Shown here: positions 23,419 to 37,445 of the stretch, piece by piece
Layout of the letters: every line of letters begins with the position of its first letter
Numbering within the stretch: the first letter of the stretch is position 1
From: Hypoxylon rubiginosum
Taxonomy: Eukaryota; Ascomycota; Sordariomycetes; Xylariales; Hypoxylaceae
Length of the DNA stretch: 64,000 nucleotides
NCBI GenBank assembly: GCA_902806565.1
Contig: CADCXA010000009.1
Span: 372,001-436,000, forward strand
Reading direction: 5' to 3'
Made by a program: the position numbers and the translations under genes
The notes under the pieces: generated by a model
Seen by the model: the letters and a program-made list of their open reading frames with translations, nothing else
What the model was told of the DNA's origin: nothing
The model's database searches: none

Positions 23419-24216
23419 GATGATTCTTGTGTTGGTAGCTTTCTTTTGTTGGATGGGTAGTTTCTTCTTATGGCGAGAAAAGGATGCTGTGAGCAGCTGG
23501 TTGGTTTTGGTGATGGGTTGGTTTTGGTGGTGATGACCGAATTTGCTGGTCAGGATGGAGATGATAGGTACAAGTTGGTGTTGAAGGAATTAAATATTGG
23601 TAGGTAAATTTGCATGACCCGCATTTAGGTCACTGTCGACAAGCTGGCAACACTTGACGATCCGTTTGACGTATAGTCACAGGCCGTTTGAGTCGTGATG
23701 ATAGACGTTGACGTGCGTGTAACACCCGGTGAAAAAAGGCTAAGTTTACCTTTATATATCTGACGTTTCCTAACCGGTTATTTCAAGACGTTGAGTGAAC
23801 ATCAATAAATCTCACAGACATTCACGTTGTCTTCCATAGCTTAGAGTAGATTATATATTCACACGTTATCCTTGAGGTCTTAACACTTTGGCCGGTTGGC
23901 GTTACCTGGCTCTACTGTCCCCCTTTCAATAATACCTTATATGTGTTGACTATGGTTATCGTATAGTGGAGGCTTAACTCAAACGTGGTATATGTTAATG
24001 CTATCTAAAGTATCTATGAACTAAAACGTGATGACGACCTAATTCCTAGCCGTGAACAGAAAATCTACTTCTATTTATGTCATATATCAAAGCCAATTCC
24101 GAGTTCCCTAAACCCCCTTCTATCATGTTCCTTCTACCCCTTAATTTTCCTTTATCGATATCCCACATGTCTATACCAATAACGCCATATCTCCAACGCA
24201 ACTATATCAAGTTCTC
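23419..24216. other. Spacer between the two cysteine-rich genes
   Basis: It contains the upstream (promoter) side of copy A and the 3' flank of copy B, both on the minus strand. I see no third copy of the exon-3 signature in it. Confidence 0.5.
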
Positions 24217-24816
24217 TTAAGCACAGCCTGCCCTACCGGTCGGGTCGTCGTGGCATTTGCAGCCGCAGGCATGCCCCTGGTGACAAGCAAGGCATCCGGT
24301 GTAGCCGAAATCTTTCAAGATCTGGTCGCCGTCCAAGTCTGTATAAACAAAAAATGTTAGGAGAATGTTCGTCTGTATTTATGCGTATCGGCTTATCGTA
24401 GAGGATCTCGGCAGCTAGTATGGCTATGTGTATAGCAAAAGTTCGACGTACGATTGGGGCAAATACCTTGCCCTCATGGGCTTAGCGAAATCACAACCTT
24501 GTACTTCACATCTATCTATTGATATCGTAGTTAGCATTTTACATTGACATGTGTCAAATTTGCGTATCTGCGTACATGGTATATACCTAGGTACTTACCT
24601 AGATATGTAGAATGTGTGTATGTATATGTTAGGTAGGTATATATATGTGTGTGTTTGGAGAGAGAAAGGGGAGGGGGAGGGTATAGACATATAACATGCA
24701 GTTTACAGATGGGAAATATGGCAAAGTCTGTCAGAGAATCAAGAGCACGTACGGTTGTGACAGAGCGTCTCGCTCATGACAATAGGGATTCCGCAAAACC
24801 TGTATTGGCAGGCCAT
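24217..24816 (-). pseudogene. Cysteine-rich modular mini-protein, copy B (one-base frameshift)
   Basis: Paralogue of copy A. Exons (minus) are 24753-24816, 24452-24515 and 24217-24338. Introns have GTACGT donors, GCTAAC / CCTAAC branch points and TAG/CAG acceptors, and again sit in the closing His codon. Exon 1 gives C3-x4-C8-x10-C19-x2-H22. Exon 2 gives C24-x4-C29 plus ten residues, but the expected Cys-x2-His is then out of frame. Exon 2 is 64 nt, against 63 in copy A, and an AAA run at plus 24461-24463 carries the extra base. Exon 3 in the family frame ends GCLAC...CGCKCHDDPTGR, matching copy A. Read as given, translation leaves the family frame and stops early in exon 3. Either this is a recent pseudogene or the extra base is a sequencing error. 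No alternative donor restores the phase. Confidence 0.68.
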
Positions 24817-25389
24817 GGTAAGGGACGCTTCAAAGGAGGAAAGCGAAAGAAAAAAAATATACAAGGTAGAATAAGTTTCTCTAGTGTTGATAACAAGAAC
24901 AGGACAAGTAAGAGGGAGGAATAAAATTAGAAGCGAAGATATTTTACCTACCTTATATGCTATTAGTGCCGAGGAGCCACACAGAAGACATATGATGTTG
25001 CAGTCTTAATGCGAGGACAATATGCGGTTTCTAGTACTGTATACATCACTACATAAATTAATTCTACCTACTTGCACTGGCGACAGCCAGTGCAAGTACA
25101 TACTAACACCCCCTACTAGGAATTGCGTTGTTTTTTGGTAGTTTGGTACGTCGCTAGGTATCGTGCATTGGCTCCTGTGCGACGGTGAGATCAGCTACCA
25201 ATGCCATTCGTGAATTCGGACGTGGGGGGTTGGAGAGATTCGTGGGGGACTAAGGGGGGGATTGGGGTAGACGGGGTCAAGTGGCTTGTGTCACAATATC
25301 ATTAAACCGGCGCCAGGTGTATGTTCGGCTATCCTCTTTGCTTGATTTTTCAGCACAGGGAAATTACTTGTATTCTTAATCTCTATTTC
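24817..25389. other. Intergenic region with a perfect hairpin
   Basis: Apart from the 12-bp inverted repeat at 25069-25098 I see no gene. It includes the promoter side of cysteine-rich copy B. Confidence 0.5.
25069..25098. repeat. Perfect 12-bp inverted repeat, 6-nt loop
   Basis: TACTTGCACTGG (25069-25080), loop CGACAG, then CCAGTGCAAGTA (25087-25098). Its arms pair without mismatch. It lies between cysteine-rich copy B and the oxalate decarboxylase relic. It could be a dimeric factor-binding site, a small-RNA hairpin or a cruciform-prone element. Confidence 0.75.
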
Positions 25390-25910
25390 ACTGATGGACG
25401 GATGTAGACAAAGATGTACTATTTCTTAGCCGGGATGCTGCTAAGCACCTGAAGGATGAGGCCACCGCGGCACATGCGTTAGAAGTCTGACAGCACGAAC
25501 GTCGAGTCCTCGCTGGAGTTGCCGTCGTCGAAAATCAATAGGAATTGGCGGCCCCTAGGTTAAGCCCAGTGAAACTGCGGGAAGCCCGCAAAGTGCCACA
25601 CATAACCATTTTTTACGTCACCCACGAAGGTGCCCCCTGCACACGCACCTCCAAGACGTACGTTCATTCAACCTCCCTGCATCAGTGTAGCTCATGGATG
25701 GTGCCCTCTTTAAGTCGTATACTAACGCTGGGCAGTTTGACGCCAGTCAGTATCTCGCGCACAATGGTCCGCCGTGTCTAGCTCCCTCCTTAGCGAGGCT
25801 CTACTTCATGTTGAGCCATAGCCCGTGGATGGTGGCCGTAGCATTCCCAGGACTTAACGCTTCCGCTCGGGGTTTCGTGGGCCTAGAACGTCGGGATAGC
25901 ACCCTACCTA
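25390..25910 (-). pseudogene. Decayed bicupin oxalate decarboxylase (N-terminal cupin)
   Basis: The minus strand carries oxalate decarboxylase blocks in correct order but broken by stops. First come a SGSVKSW-like stretch and TIVREILTGVKLPSVSIRLK, then EGTIHELH-stop (family: ELHWH, manganese site). EVE-stop-TYVLEVRV (family: EAEWAYVLEGRV) comes next, then GGTFVGDVKNGYVWHF (family: GDLWYFP) after a frame change. Near-intact FLLIFDDGNSSEDSTFVLSDF closes the block, and a weak SIPAKK-stop-YIF follows. In-frame stops replace family Trp codons. Only the first cupin is recognisable; the second domain seems lost or too diverged. The ancestral enzyme converts oxalate to formate and CO2. I compared with the family from memory, without an alignment. 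Confidence 0.68.
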
Positions 25911-26324
25911 CCTCCTAGTCGGTGTTCTTGCCACTGCGGTGCGGCAACTGTTGTAACTTTCAGCCGATCGCGTGAACAGCCGGGTGAATACAACCTTCAT
26001 CAAAGAGAAGCAGTTCGAATATATGGAAAATGAAAAAGAGTGTATTCAAAACATAACCATACAATACAGCGGCGTAATACCCCTACCCCTTAACCCTTCC
26101 CCAATTTGACTCCGTAACGTCTCTACCTCTTGTTGATACTTCATACCCTATCCTATTCTAATATTATTACTGCTCTAGTCTACTTCATAACGTTACTTCA
26201 TGCACTCGTCGAATCTCATACCCATTTCAACTTGAAGAACGGCGCGGAGACGAAAAAAAGTCTCCGACTGGCATCGGAAGCTCGCCCGGATCGTCCACGC
26301 TCACAGGATAACGCAGCCTCCTCC
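25911..26324. other. Intergenic region
   Basis: Between the oxalate decarboxylase relic and the 3' end of the M4 peptidase gene. The plus strand is open in part, but this is the shadow of the peptidase's last exon. Nothing else is supported. Confidence 0.4.
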
Positions 26325-27853
26325 CTAGTGAGACTTCCTGACAACGCCCACGTCGGTCCAAGCCTTGCGAACGATGGCCGCGGCGTCGTCCCCGAAGAGC
26401 TCTTCGGCCTTCTCGACCGTCACGTCCGCAAATTGAATAAAAGTGCAGCGGGCGGGGACCTGGCCGCTCTGCATCGTCTCCCACCAGATCTTTCCGGCCT
26501 TCTCCCATCTGTTAGGGTGCTAGTTAGTATCGGATCCAAGAATATTCTGATGTAAGTGCGATGTGAACACAGCTCGTAAAATGTGTTCAAAGCTAGTACC
26601 CTTCAAGGGAAGAGTAGCGTGGGGAGTTATGCAACTTACGAGTAGCCGCCAAAGGCAACAGAGGCATTGTAGAATGCCTTGTTGGGGATTCCCGAGTACA
26701 TGTGAACGCCGCCGTTGTCCTCAGTAGTGGTCTTGTAGTTTTTGAAGTTGTCAGGTTGAGGATCTTTGCCCTAGTGAGTGTTAGCTGCGATACGACGATT
26801 AGTAGAAAAGGGGTTTCTTACAAAGCGGGGATCGTCATAGGCGGTGCCGGGCGCCTTCATACTGCGCAGAGCAACGCCTTTGACACCGGGCATGAGGCAA
26901 TTTTCACCGATAAGCCAGTCTGCCTTGTCAGCAGTTTCGTCCTCGACTCTCTGCTTAATCATGATGCCAAACACATCCGATACATGCTCATTGAGAGCGC
27001 CGCTTTGACCCGTGTAATCGAGCGGGGAGGTATATTCCGTGACGGCGTGCTAAAAAGGAATTAGCGGAATAATTTCAAGATTACGGGCGTATGGGAGGTA
27101 TCTTACAGTGAGCTCATGACCGATGACGTCCACGCAGCCGGTGAAGTTGGTCAGGAAGTTGTGGCCATCGCCGTACACCATCTGGGCGACTTCGGGATCC
27201 CAAAAGGCGTTTTCGTAGTTGGTGCCGAAATGCACGGAGCTTATCACATGCATGTTCTTGTTGTCGATGGACTTCCAGTTGAAGATATCGGCGTAGAAGG
27301 AGAGTACGAGACCCGCGTTGTCGTAGGCTTCGTTGACGGACTCGTCAGTGGATGCCTTCTGGCCCTCGACACGGATAACCGTTCCGGGAAGGTGGGCCTC
27401 GTTGGAGTCATGTTTGGCATCGTACACGGCACGGTAAGTCTTCTCGGTAGTGTCAGAGGGCTCCTCCGTGGCTGCGAAAGTCTTCTGGTCGGATGTGTCG
27501 CCATGAATGCCTTGGGCTTTCTGATACTTGGCGTGGACATTCCTGATGTGCTCAAGATCACGTTTGGCGCAAGCGCGGGTATCTTCGTCTACATCTTCGC
27601 AGTCGGCAATGTGCTGAAGCATGTGGTCGGGCACGATGCTCTTGCGTTGGTGGACAGCGGCTGCGGCCTTGAGACCACGAGGCGCGGTGAGAGCTGCAAA
27701 GCGCTTCTCACGCTTTCCAACATAGCTCTTGTGCATGGTGAGGGCATTGCGGGCAGATTCGCGGATAGGATCCTCGTTGGAGCTGCTGTCGGCAATAGCG
27801 GTAAGCAGGTAGGGCGGCACGACGTAGCAGACGTGGTGGTTGCGGGTCGCCAT
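26325..27853 (-). CDS. M4 (thermolysin/protealysin-like) zinc metallopeptidase
   Basis: Exons (minus) are 27107-27853, 26822-27049, 26640-26770 and 26325-26508; 429 aa, frames close. Residues 14-24 (VVPPYLLTAIA) match the short N-terminal propeptide motif of protealysin-type M4 enzymes; no signal peptide is seen. The active site is GHELT-H at 245-250, with HEXXH split by intron 1 (H246, E247, H250). The third zinc ligand is E270 in GALNEHVSD. Later motifs are GGVHMYSGIPNKAFYNASVAFGGYSW (His and Tyr of the active site, in two parts across exons) and a C-terminal helix ending AWTDVGV. The start at 27853 (MATRNHHVCYVVPPYLL) fits protealysin homologues best; an in-frame ATG at 27922 would add 23 residues. 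The family is mainly bacterial, so ancient transfer followed by intron gain is plausible (inference). The secretion route is unclear. Confidence 0.88.
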
Positions 27854-27922
27854 CTTGGATACTTGCACGAAATATGGTCGAAGAATAGATGTACGTCTTG
27901 GAAGAATACTGTATAAGGGCAT

Positions 27923-30689
27923 TTAGGTAAGAATAAGGAGATCTAGGCCGATGGAAAAGATGAACGAGGACGCGAGTAGTAATGGTTTAAGTAGAGTTGA
28001 AGGTTGGCTGTCGTATAGGGGGGAGTATAAATAAGAGTATGAGATCTACGAGGACCCTGGGACAATGGGGACAATGATGTTAAGCTAGCAGCTAACAAGG
28101 GACAATACGAATGCTCTAGTCAGGGGCAGGTGGTCCGGCTATGATGTCTATGGACGAGGTTACCAAGGATTTCTTGAAAATATGGTGGCAAGACTGCTTA
28201 AGTACGAGCGAGGAAAGGTTCTAGGTTCTGAACAAGGAAGTCATGAGGCAGCAGGCAAGCTGAACTAAAGAGCCTCCCCGTGTCTACCTCGCAGACTCTT
28301 GCTGCCGGGGTGCGGGATGGACAATGGACAGCCATGAAGGCAGCTGCAACATACAAGATAAGAGTATCGTTGCTCTATGATAGAACTAACAATGCCAGCA
28401 ATGTGTCAGGCGCAACATAGCTGACTCAGGTAGCCAGCTATACACGCCTACATACGGCCGATACGCTCCTATTCCCGAAGCATTATAATCAGGATAGGAG
28501 CTGACCCTCCTATATCGAGCATACATGACGACCTAGATAGTTACCAAAATTAGTCTTCGCCAACAAGACACGGTGAGCCCCCTGGACCCACGCTGGCTTA
28601 GCGGTAAATCAGGGCGGCAGACGGGATATTCCTATCTTCCCCACACCGCAGTTAGGAATAGCTGCATCCATCTTAACCCGTACGTGGCTAGAGCTTCTAT
28701 GGTAGGCGTGGGGATCTTATCGTCATCTCGCCCAGGAACAGAGAAAACAAGGAAACGGAAGCAGCTCTTGATCAAACTGTCAATAAGAAGATAGACCATA
28801 TTGGCATAGATTATTGCTTCCGGCATTGTTGCTGTACCTGCTCATCAGTGGTGCGACATAGGTCAGACCCATCTTGTTTGATGACGATGGAGCGTGACTC
28901 CAGACCATCACGACAACTAGATGGACGACGTCAACCAGAGTATTGTGTCCTGACGATAAGAATTCAAAGACCAGTGCACCAACTGAGTTGCAAGGTATAA
29001 CTAGTCGAGTGCCTTATCGGGGAGGCATGAACAGAATTCAGGAAATGTGACCTAGGACGCGTCGTCGCGTGTTTCGAGAAACAAGGACGAAGCCGTCGAG
29101 AATGACGAATCTGCTGTGAGCCCCTGTAGTGCTACTAAACTACAGGCGGAAAGGCGCTACAAGGATAGGGACTTGTAGGGACAAGCGGCGGTAAACCCAA
29201 CCCGGCTTTAGCGCTAGTCGGAGGCTTAGATAGCGGCATATTACACCCTATCCTCGAGTGACAGCGCCCAACATTAGCTCGTAATCGGCACTACCCAAAC
29301 CCAGGTAGATTACGTGCAGCTCCAGCCATGCAATGCAATATTTTTAACAGGACCATAACGTCACTCCATTTATAAATTCGGAAGATAGACAGGCACATAG
29401 AAAGGAACCTGCCCAGCTGACAAGAACGGGGAAGGCTGACTGACGCAAGGTCAGCTGTTGTCGCTGATTCACTTGCCTTATCGCCGTTACATTCGTCCCC
29501 CCTTTTCTACTTTAGCATGCACCAACGCATGCACTTGATGACCAAATCGACAGGTACGGGCACCCAAAGCCATGGAAATAGGAGCCCCAAGAGTCTTCTT
29601 GCGCCAAAGTTTAGATACCATCGTTGCATTAAGGGTTATATCCCTATAGTACATGTGGCACATACCTCCTTAAGGCACTAGGTGTTGCTATGCGGTGCGG
29701 AACCGCGGGATGGATACATGTAGGTCATCATCTCGCGACACTCGCTCGCTTTACTTATAAGAAGACGAGGGTAAATCCCTAATGCGAACATGCGATGAAT
29801 TCCTATGTATCATCGACAATATTATTACCACGATGTAGTATCACGCTGCTTCTTCAATACCTAGCACGAAATTCGCCCCTGTGCGTGAGTGACTTCGGCG
29901 TTTTGAAGTCATTCACATGACTGGCGTTCAACTTACATGCGATTCCTATTATAATAATACTATGAGTATAAACCCCAAATTTACATACAGAGATAGAGCA
30001 AAATATGCGAATTCCCTATTAGTAGGCTCTGGAAGTAGGACCAGCTTTGGAATGTGGTGCGCCAATAAGGGAGGTTCTAGGACGGAAGGATAAAGGATGT
30101 CAAAGTTCCCTTCTATTTTATATCGAAAAGAAGCCGCAAGACTTGCGTAATGCGACCTCCTAAGAGTGCACTATACATATTACCAGAGGCAAGTCGAACT
30201 TGACGAATTTATATCGATTAATCATGCATCAGCGTCATTGCTGCCAGGAAGAAATAGCACCGTTACCATACGCACGAGACGCAAGGCAAGTACATGTATG
30301 GCCATCTCGTCGATAGCCATGACGAGGAAAGGGCACAACGACGGTTGAGTGTACGGAAAGCTGCATTTGCGTCATAAATTAGTCAGAAGGTAATGATTCA
30401 TACAAACGCACCATGAGGAGAGGAAAGAGCAAACGGAACTTGACGTGGTACACACCTACACATTATCCTACATATATCATTTTCCACCACATCGATTCTA
30501 AGCCTCAAATCTTTAAGCTACTATTCGAAAACCAAACGAACCACAGCGTGATTGGAATATCTCGCATTCAGAACCTGGTTGCTGCTGACTACATCTACCC
30601 CTATCACCAGAACACCAACGACCATTATACTCCCCGCTCCCCCTCCTTCAAGAGCCCTGCCCTCTTCGTAAAAAGGAATCGATAAAAGA
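27923..30689. other. Long gene-poor region
   Basis: About 2.8 kb with stops in all frames and no family motif found on either strand. The first bases are the promoter side of the M4 peptidase gene. An imperfect hairpin lies at 29885-29916. The last 300 bases are the likely promoter and leader of the secreted protein. Confidence 0.5.
29885..29916. repeat. Imperfect inverted repeat (11 of 12 bp), 8-nt loop
   Basis: GTGAGTGACTTC (29885-29896) is complementary to GAAGTCATTCAC (29905-29916) except for one pair. It sits alone in a gene-free stretch. Confidence 0.6.
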
Positions 30690-31406
30690 ATGCGCGGCCT
30701 CTTCCTCTTCACCCACCTCGCGGCCGCCGCCTCGGCCACGACGTACTTCCTCACCGTGTTCGCCCCCAACACCGAGGTCGACGGGGCCCTGATCAACGCC
30801 GCCGGCCAGGCCTTCTACCTCAGCCTCGACGGCCCCTCGACGTACTGCCCGACGGATGTCCAAAACTGCCCCGCGGTCCAGGGCACCCTCGTCACGGACG
30901 GGATGACCGGCATGGCGGTAAGTCTGCAGCAGCTTACTTCTACCTACCTACCTACCATTCGGCCCCGATTTGAAGATTGACGGACACCGGTTTAATACGT
31001 GAGAACTACCTACCATACTAACACGCCCCTCCTCTTCCCGACGATGTAGGTCCAAGTCCCCGGCGGCCAGCAGATCTACGTGGCGCCCGACGGACAAGTA
31101 CAGTTCACGCAGGCGCACTCGTCGTCGATGCCCTCGGGCTCCATGGTCGGCGGCTGGTTCAATAAGACGGTGGTGTCGGACTGCGGGGACCCGACGCGCT
31201 ACGTCTTCGACTTCCTGTCGACGGACGGCTCCGGCGCCGGCGGCGTGAGGATCTGCCCGGACGTGCCCGAGCCCATCCGGGACACGGGCGCCGGCTACGC
31301 GGTCTACGCCGGCACACCCGGCTTCAACGAGTCCTTTTGCATCGGCGCCGTCGGCCTGAACCTGATGCCGCGCGACGTCAGCTTTGGGGCTTGGCAGTAC
31401 GTCTAA
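30690..31406 (+). CDS. Small secreted protein (fungal 'IgE-binding'-type annotation)
   Basis: Exons are 30690-30917 and 31050-31406, joined by a 132-bp GT-AG intron with an ACTAAC branch point; 194 aa. Residues 1-16 form a signal peptide (MRGLFLFTHLAAAASA). The mature part begins TTYFLTVFAPNTEVDGALIN. It contains STYCPTDVQNCP, the junction MTGMA-VQVPGGQQIYVAPDGQ, FTQAHSSSMP and a late FCIGAVGL. Four or more Cys probably form disulphides, and NKT and NES are possible N-glycosylation sites. This pattern matches a family of fungal secreted wall-associated proteins often labelled IgE-binding, without a known biochemical role. I give the label from memory. Codons are GC-rich, unlike the surrounding DNA. 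Confidence 0.78.
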
Positions 31407-32020
31407 AGAAGAAATTCAACAATTTGGGTTTCCGGAGGAACGTGCCGTTGTAAGTTTAGTGAGTGGTGGTGATAGTGGTGGCATGAGATTTCCATATTCT
31501 ACTAGAGCCTAGACTGGACTGCCAAAGATACATAGGTGGATTATTGGGGCGTATTCGTCTAACTTGGTTTCTCGACGCGAGAAAGACTGCGAGATTTCAT
31601 CTAGATCCTCTTTGCGAATCGCCCGAGTTTACGTATGTATTTAGCATAAAAGGTTAGCAAGATGGTGTGTGGTGATAAGGAAGATCCGACGCGAAGATTA
31701 CGAAAAAGGGGTTGTGAATCAGGGGCAATAATGCGGTAGAAGACCCGCTGTACCTAGAGCATTACTGATATCCAATTGAGCATCCAACTGCATACTGCTT
31801 ATTTGAACATATGGCTAAGCCGACTTTTGTATCTTGATCTCCGTATTTCTGACATGTTGTTGGCTGTTACAATAGCGTTCCTTGTGTTCATTACCGGTAC
31901 AATTTTAATGGATATCCTACCACGAGGCCTTGAGCTGTCTGATGTGTTATGTGTCCTCCCCCCCATTAGATATCATTACAAAACAACACAACCACGCCGC
32001 TACGAAATTCCCCACCTCGT
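31407..32020. other. Intergenic region between convergent genes
   Basis: 3' flanks of the secreted protein gene (plus) and of the beta-galactosidase gene (minus). No further feature seen. Confidence 0.45.
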
Positions 32021-35356
<3,336 letters not shown>

Positions 35357-36363
35357 AATGATGTCTTGATCGAGAGCAAATGTTAGATCTAGATGGAACT
35401 ACGGGTGGATGTGTTGAAGTCTCGACGAGTTTTCCGTGGCTCGAGTTCGCTACTGTTCAACCGAAGATATTTGCTGATATTGCGCGTCGATGTCCTCGTA
35501 TAAATGTAGGGCGGTAACAATCAACAGTCTGTAAGTGCTGCTGCTGCTGAAAGTGAATGACGGCTTCTAGATTAAAACGAGAGACTATTAGGTAGGCACT
35601 TGAGGCAATGATCTATTACATGGAGACACCGACAGCCGTCCCTCGTTGAGTTGAGGGAAGTTGACCGTTTGTTGAAGGATGAAGGTTGAATATTGAAGGG
35701 GTTGACTTGATGATACCTAAGAAAGTGGAGGCACTCTAAAGTTTCCCTTAATGAGTGACGTAGCCCCGCTCATTATTACTTGGCTCGGGTTGTCCCGCGC
35801 CTAGCTAGAGAGGTTGAACCTGAGTTTGGAGGTTGGGGGTTTTATGTGGAAAAGAATACCAACAACAGGAGATATTTTCATAATATCCATATCATACCAA
35901 AGGTAATGAGAACCTAAAATTCTAATGGCTGCTAGCTAGATCTATATGCGTGTGTAGTCTGATACGGTCTATTCATGTTGCCTAATTCTGATGTACCGCC
36001 TTATGAATGGTAAGGACATTGCACGCGAAATAAATGGCAGTGAAGCGTTCATCGTCAATTTGATTTTATTATTATTATTTTCTCGGGTGCTAACGCCAAC
36101 GCTTTTTGTCTTCAGTAATGGAACTTTTCTAATCGGGATTTGAAGTAAGCCCGTTGCCATTACGTTGCGACAACTAAGATCTGGTTTAAAAGGTCTAACA
36201 ATCGCGAGGGTTGATTGTACCTCTTACCTCTTATGCCTCCTAGCAAGAGAATGCCGCCAATACACCGGAGTTTCGTTTTTCGCGACTATAGGATTGTACC
36301 AAATCTTTTCCACGTTAGCTCTTATGTTCTAGACGATGGTTGTAGAATGGTTGTAGAATGTAC
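35357..36363. other. Intergenic region
   Basis: Promoter side of the beta-galactosidase gene and 3' flank of the Aha1 gene. A 12-bp duplication (GATGGTTGTAGA / ATGGTTGTAGA) is found near 36335-36360. No gene supported. Confidence 0.45.
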
Positions 36364-37445
36364 TCACCCAAACGTCTTCTTGATGCTCCTAACGTAGTAC
36401 TCTTCCCAGTTACGCTTGGTCACCTCTTCTTGGCCTACGGGAACGCCACTCCAGGTGACCCTCATCACGGTGACGCTGTCCACATCGTTTTGGTCGAATT
36501 CGATCACTTGTTTGGAGTAATGACCTGAGGGCCACTGGTTCAACCGCCAGGTCTGGACAATCTTAGTCGGCTCCTCGAGCTCTTCATATTCACCAGAAAC
36601 ATTGCCGCCGAACAGCTCGAACTTTCCCCCCTTCTTAGCGCCGTCAAATCTCTTTGGCGGAGCACGTGTGAAGGCTGCCAGGCGCTGTGGGTCGGTAAAC
36701 GTCTGGTACAACTCAGCGGCGGTGGTTCGGAATTCCTCCTGATCAGTCACCGTTGTCGTGTTGACGACACTACCACTGTTATTTTGGGTGCCAGCCGTAG
36801 TTTCGGACTTCGCGGCACTGGCACCAGTTGGCGTATGGTATTTGGGCGTGGAGAATCCGGTCGAGGGGTTGGAGCCAGCAGTGTGTTGGATATCCTTGCC
36901 GTGTTCGGCGATTAAAGCTGAGGTAAGCTTCAAGAATTCCTTACGAAGCTGCGGCGTAATTTTGGATCGAACTAGGTCTTTGACCGGCTGCTTTCCCTGG
37001 GACTCCGAGTAGATGTCTACGTCAAACTTGGGTGCATTTTAGTACTCGGAGCCCACGATACTAGGACAGGGGACACATACGACAAATTCGTCTTCCTCGG
37101 TATCGTGGGCGACCTCGGGAATTGTGATGGTGCCTGAGACGTCCTCTTCTCCAGGGGCCGTTCCTAACGCGAGTTAGATGGCTTGGCTTGGCTGGGTCAC
37201 GGTGGTCGTAGCACGGGCATACCAGAGTATTCAAGAACGAGTTTAACATCATAAATGGTTATAACCTTGCCCTTCCGTTGGCTCACATCAACATCACCGT
37301 CCATGCTGACAACCTTGTTAATCTTGGCAGTGACCTCTCCATCTTCGGCCGAGATCTTGGACAGAGTCTCCTCAAACCATTGTCTGGTCCATTCTCCCGC
37401 ATTCTTGCTGACCCAATGCCAGTTGTTGGGGTTGTGGAGAACCAT
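36364..37445 (-). CDS. AHA1: Aha1-type activator of Hsp90 ATPase
   Basis: A cytosolic co-chaperone that binds the Hsp90 middle domain and stimulates its ATPase. Exons (minus) are 37223-37445, 37081-37163 and 36364-37026; 322 aa, frames close. The N-terminal Aha1_N domain starts NPNNWHWVSKNAGEWTRQWF and continues through INKVVSMDGDVDVSQRKGKV to the spliced GTITIPEVAHDT. A Ser/Thr-rich linker (about 160-195) leads to the C-terminal AHSA1 (START-like) domain: LYQTFTDPQRLAAFTR, GGKFELFGGNVSGEY, then WPSGHYSKQVIEF. The family's N-terminal (N)NWHW motif is present, and length is normal. Intron 2 has a TACTAAA branch point. Upstream DNA contains GAATTCTGGCGAA and GAAAGAATTCC near 37858-37915, reminiscent of but not perfect heat-shock elements. 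Confidence 0.93.

Noticed and set aside
25790..25860. IHGLW motif on the minus strand, resembling RNase T2
   Set aside because: It lies in another frame of the oxalate decarboxylase relic, and no other RNase T2 block follows.
27116..27916. Plus-strand frame of 266 codons opposite the M4 peptidase
   Set aside because: Shadow; the minus-strand reading has the zinc motif and the full family order.
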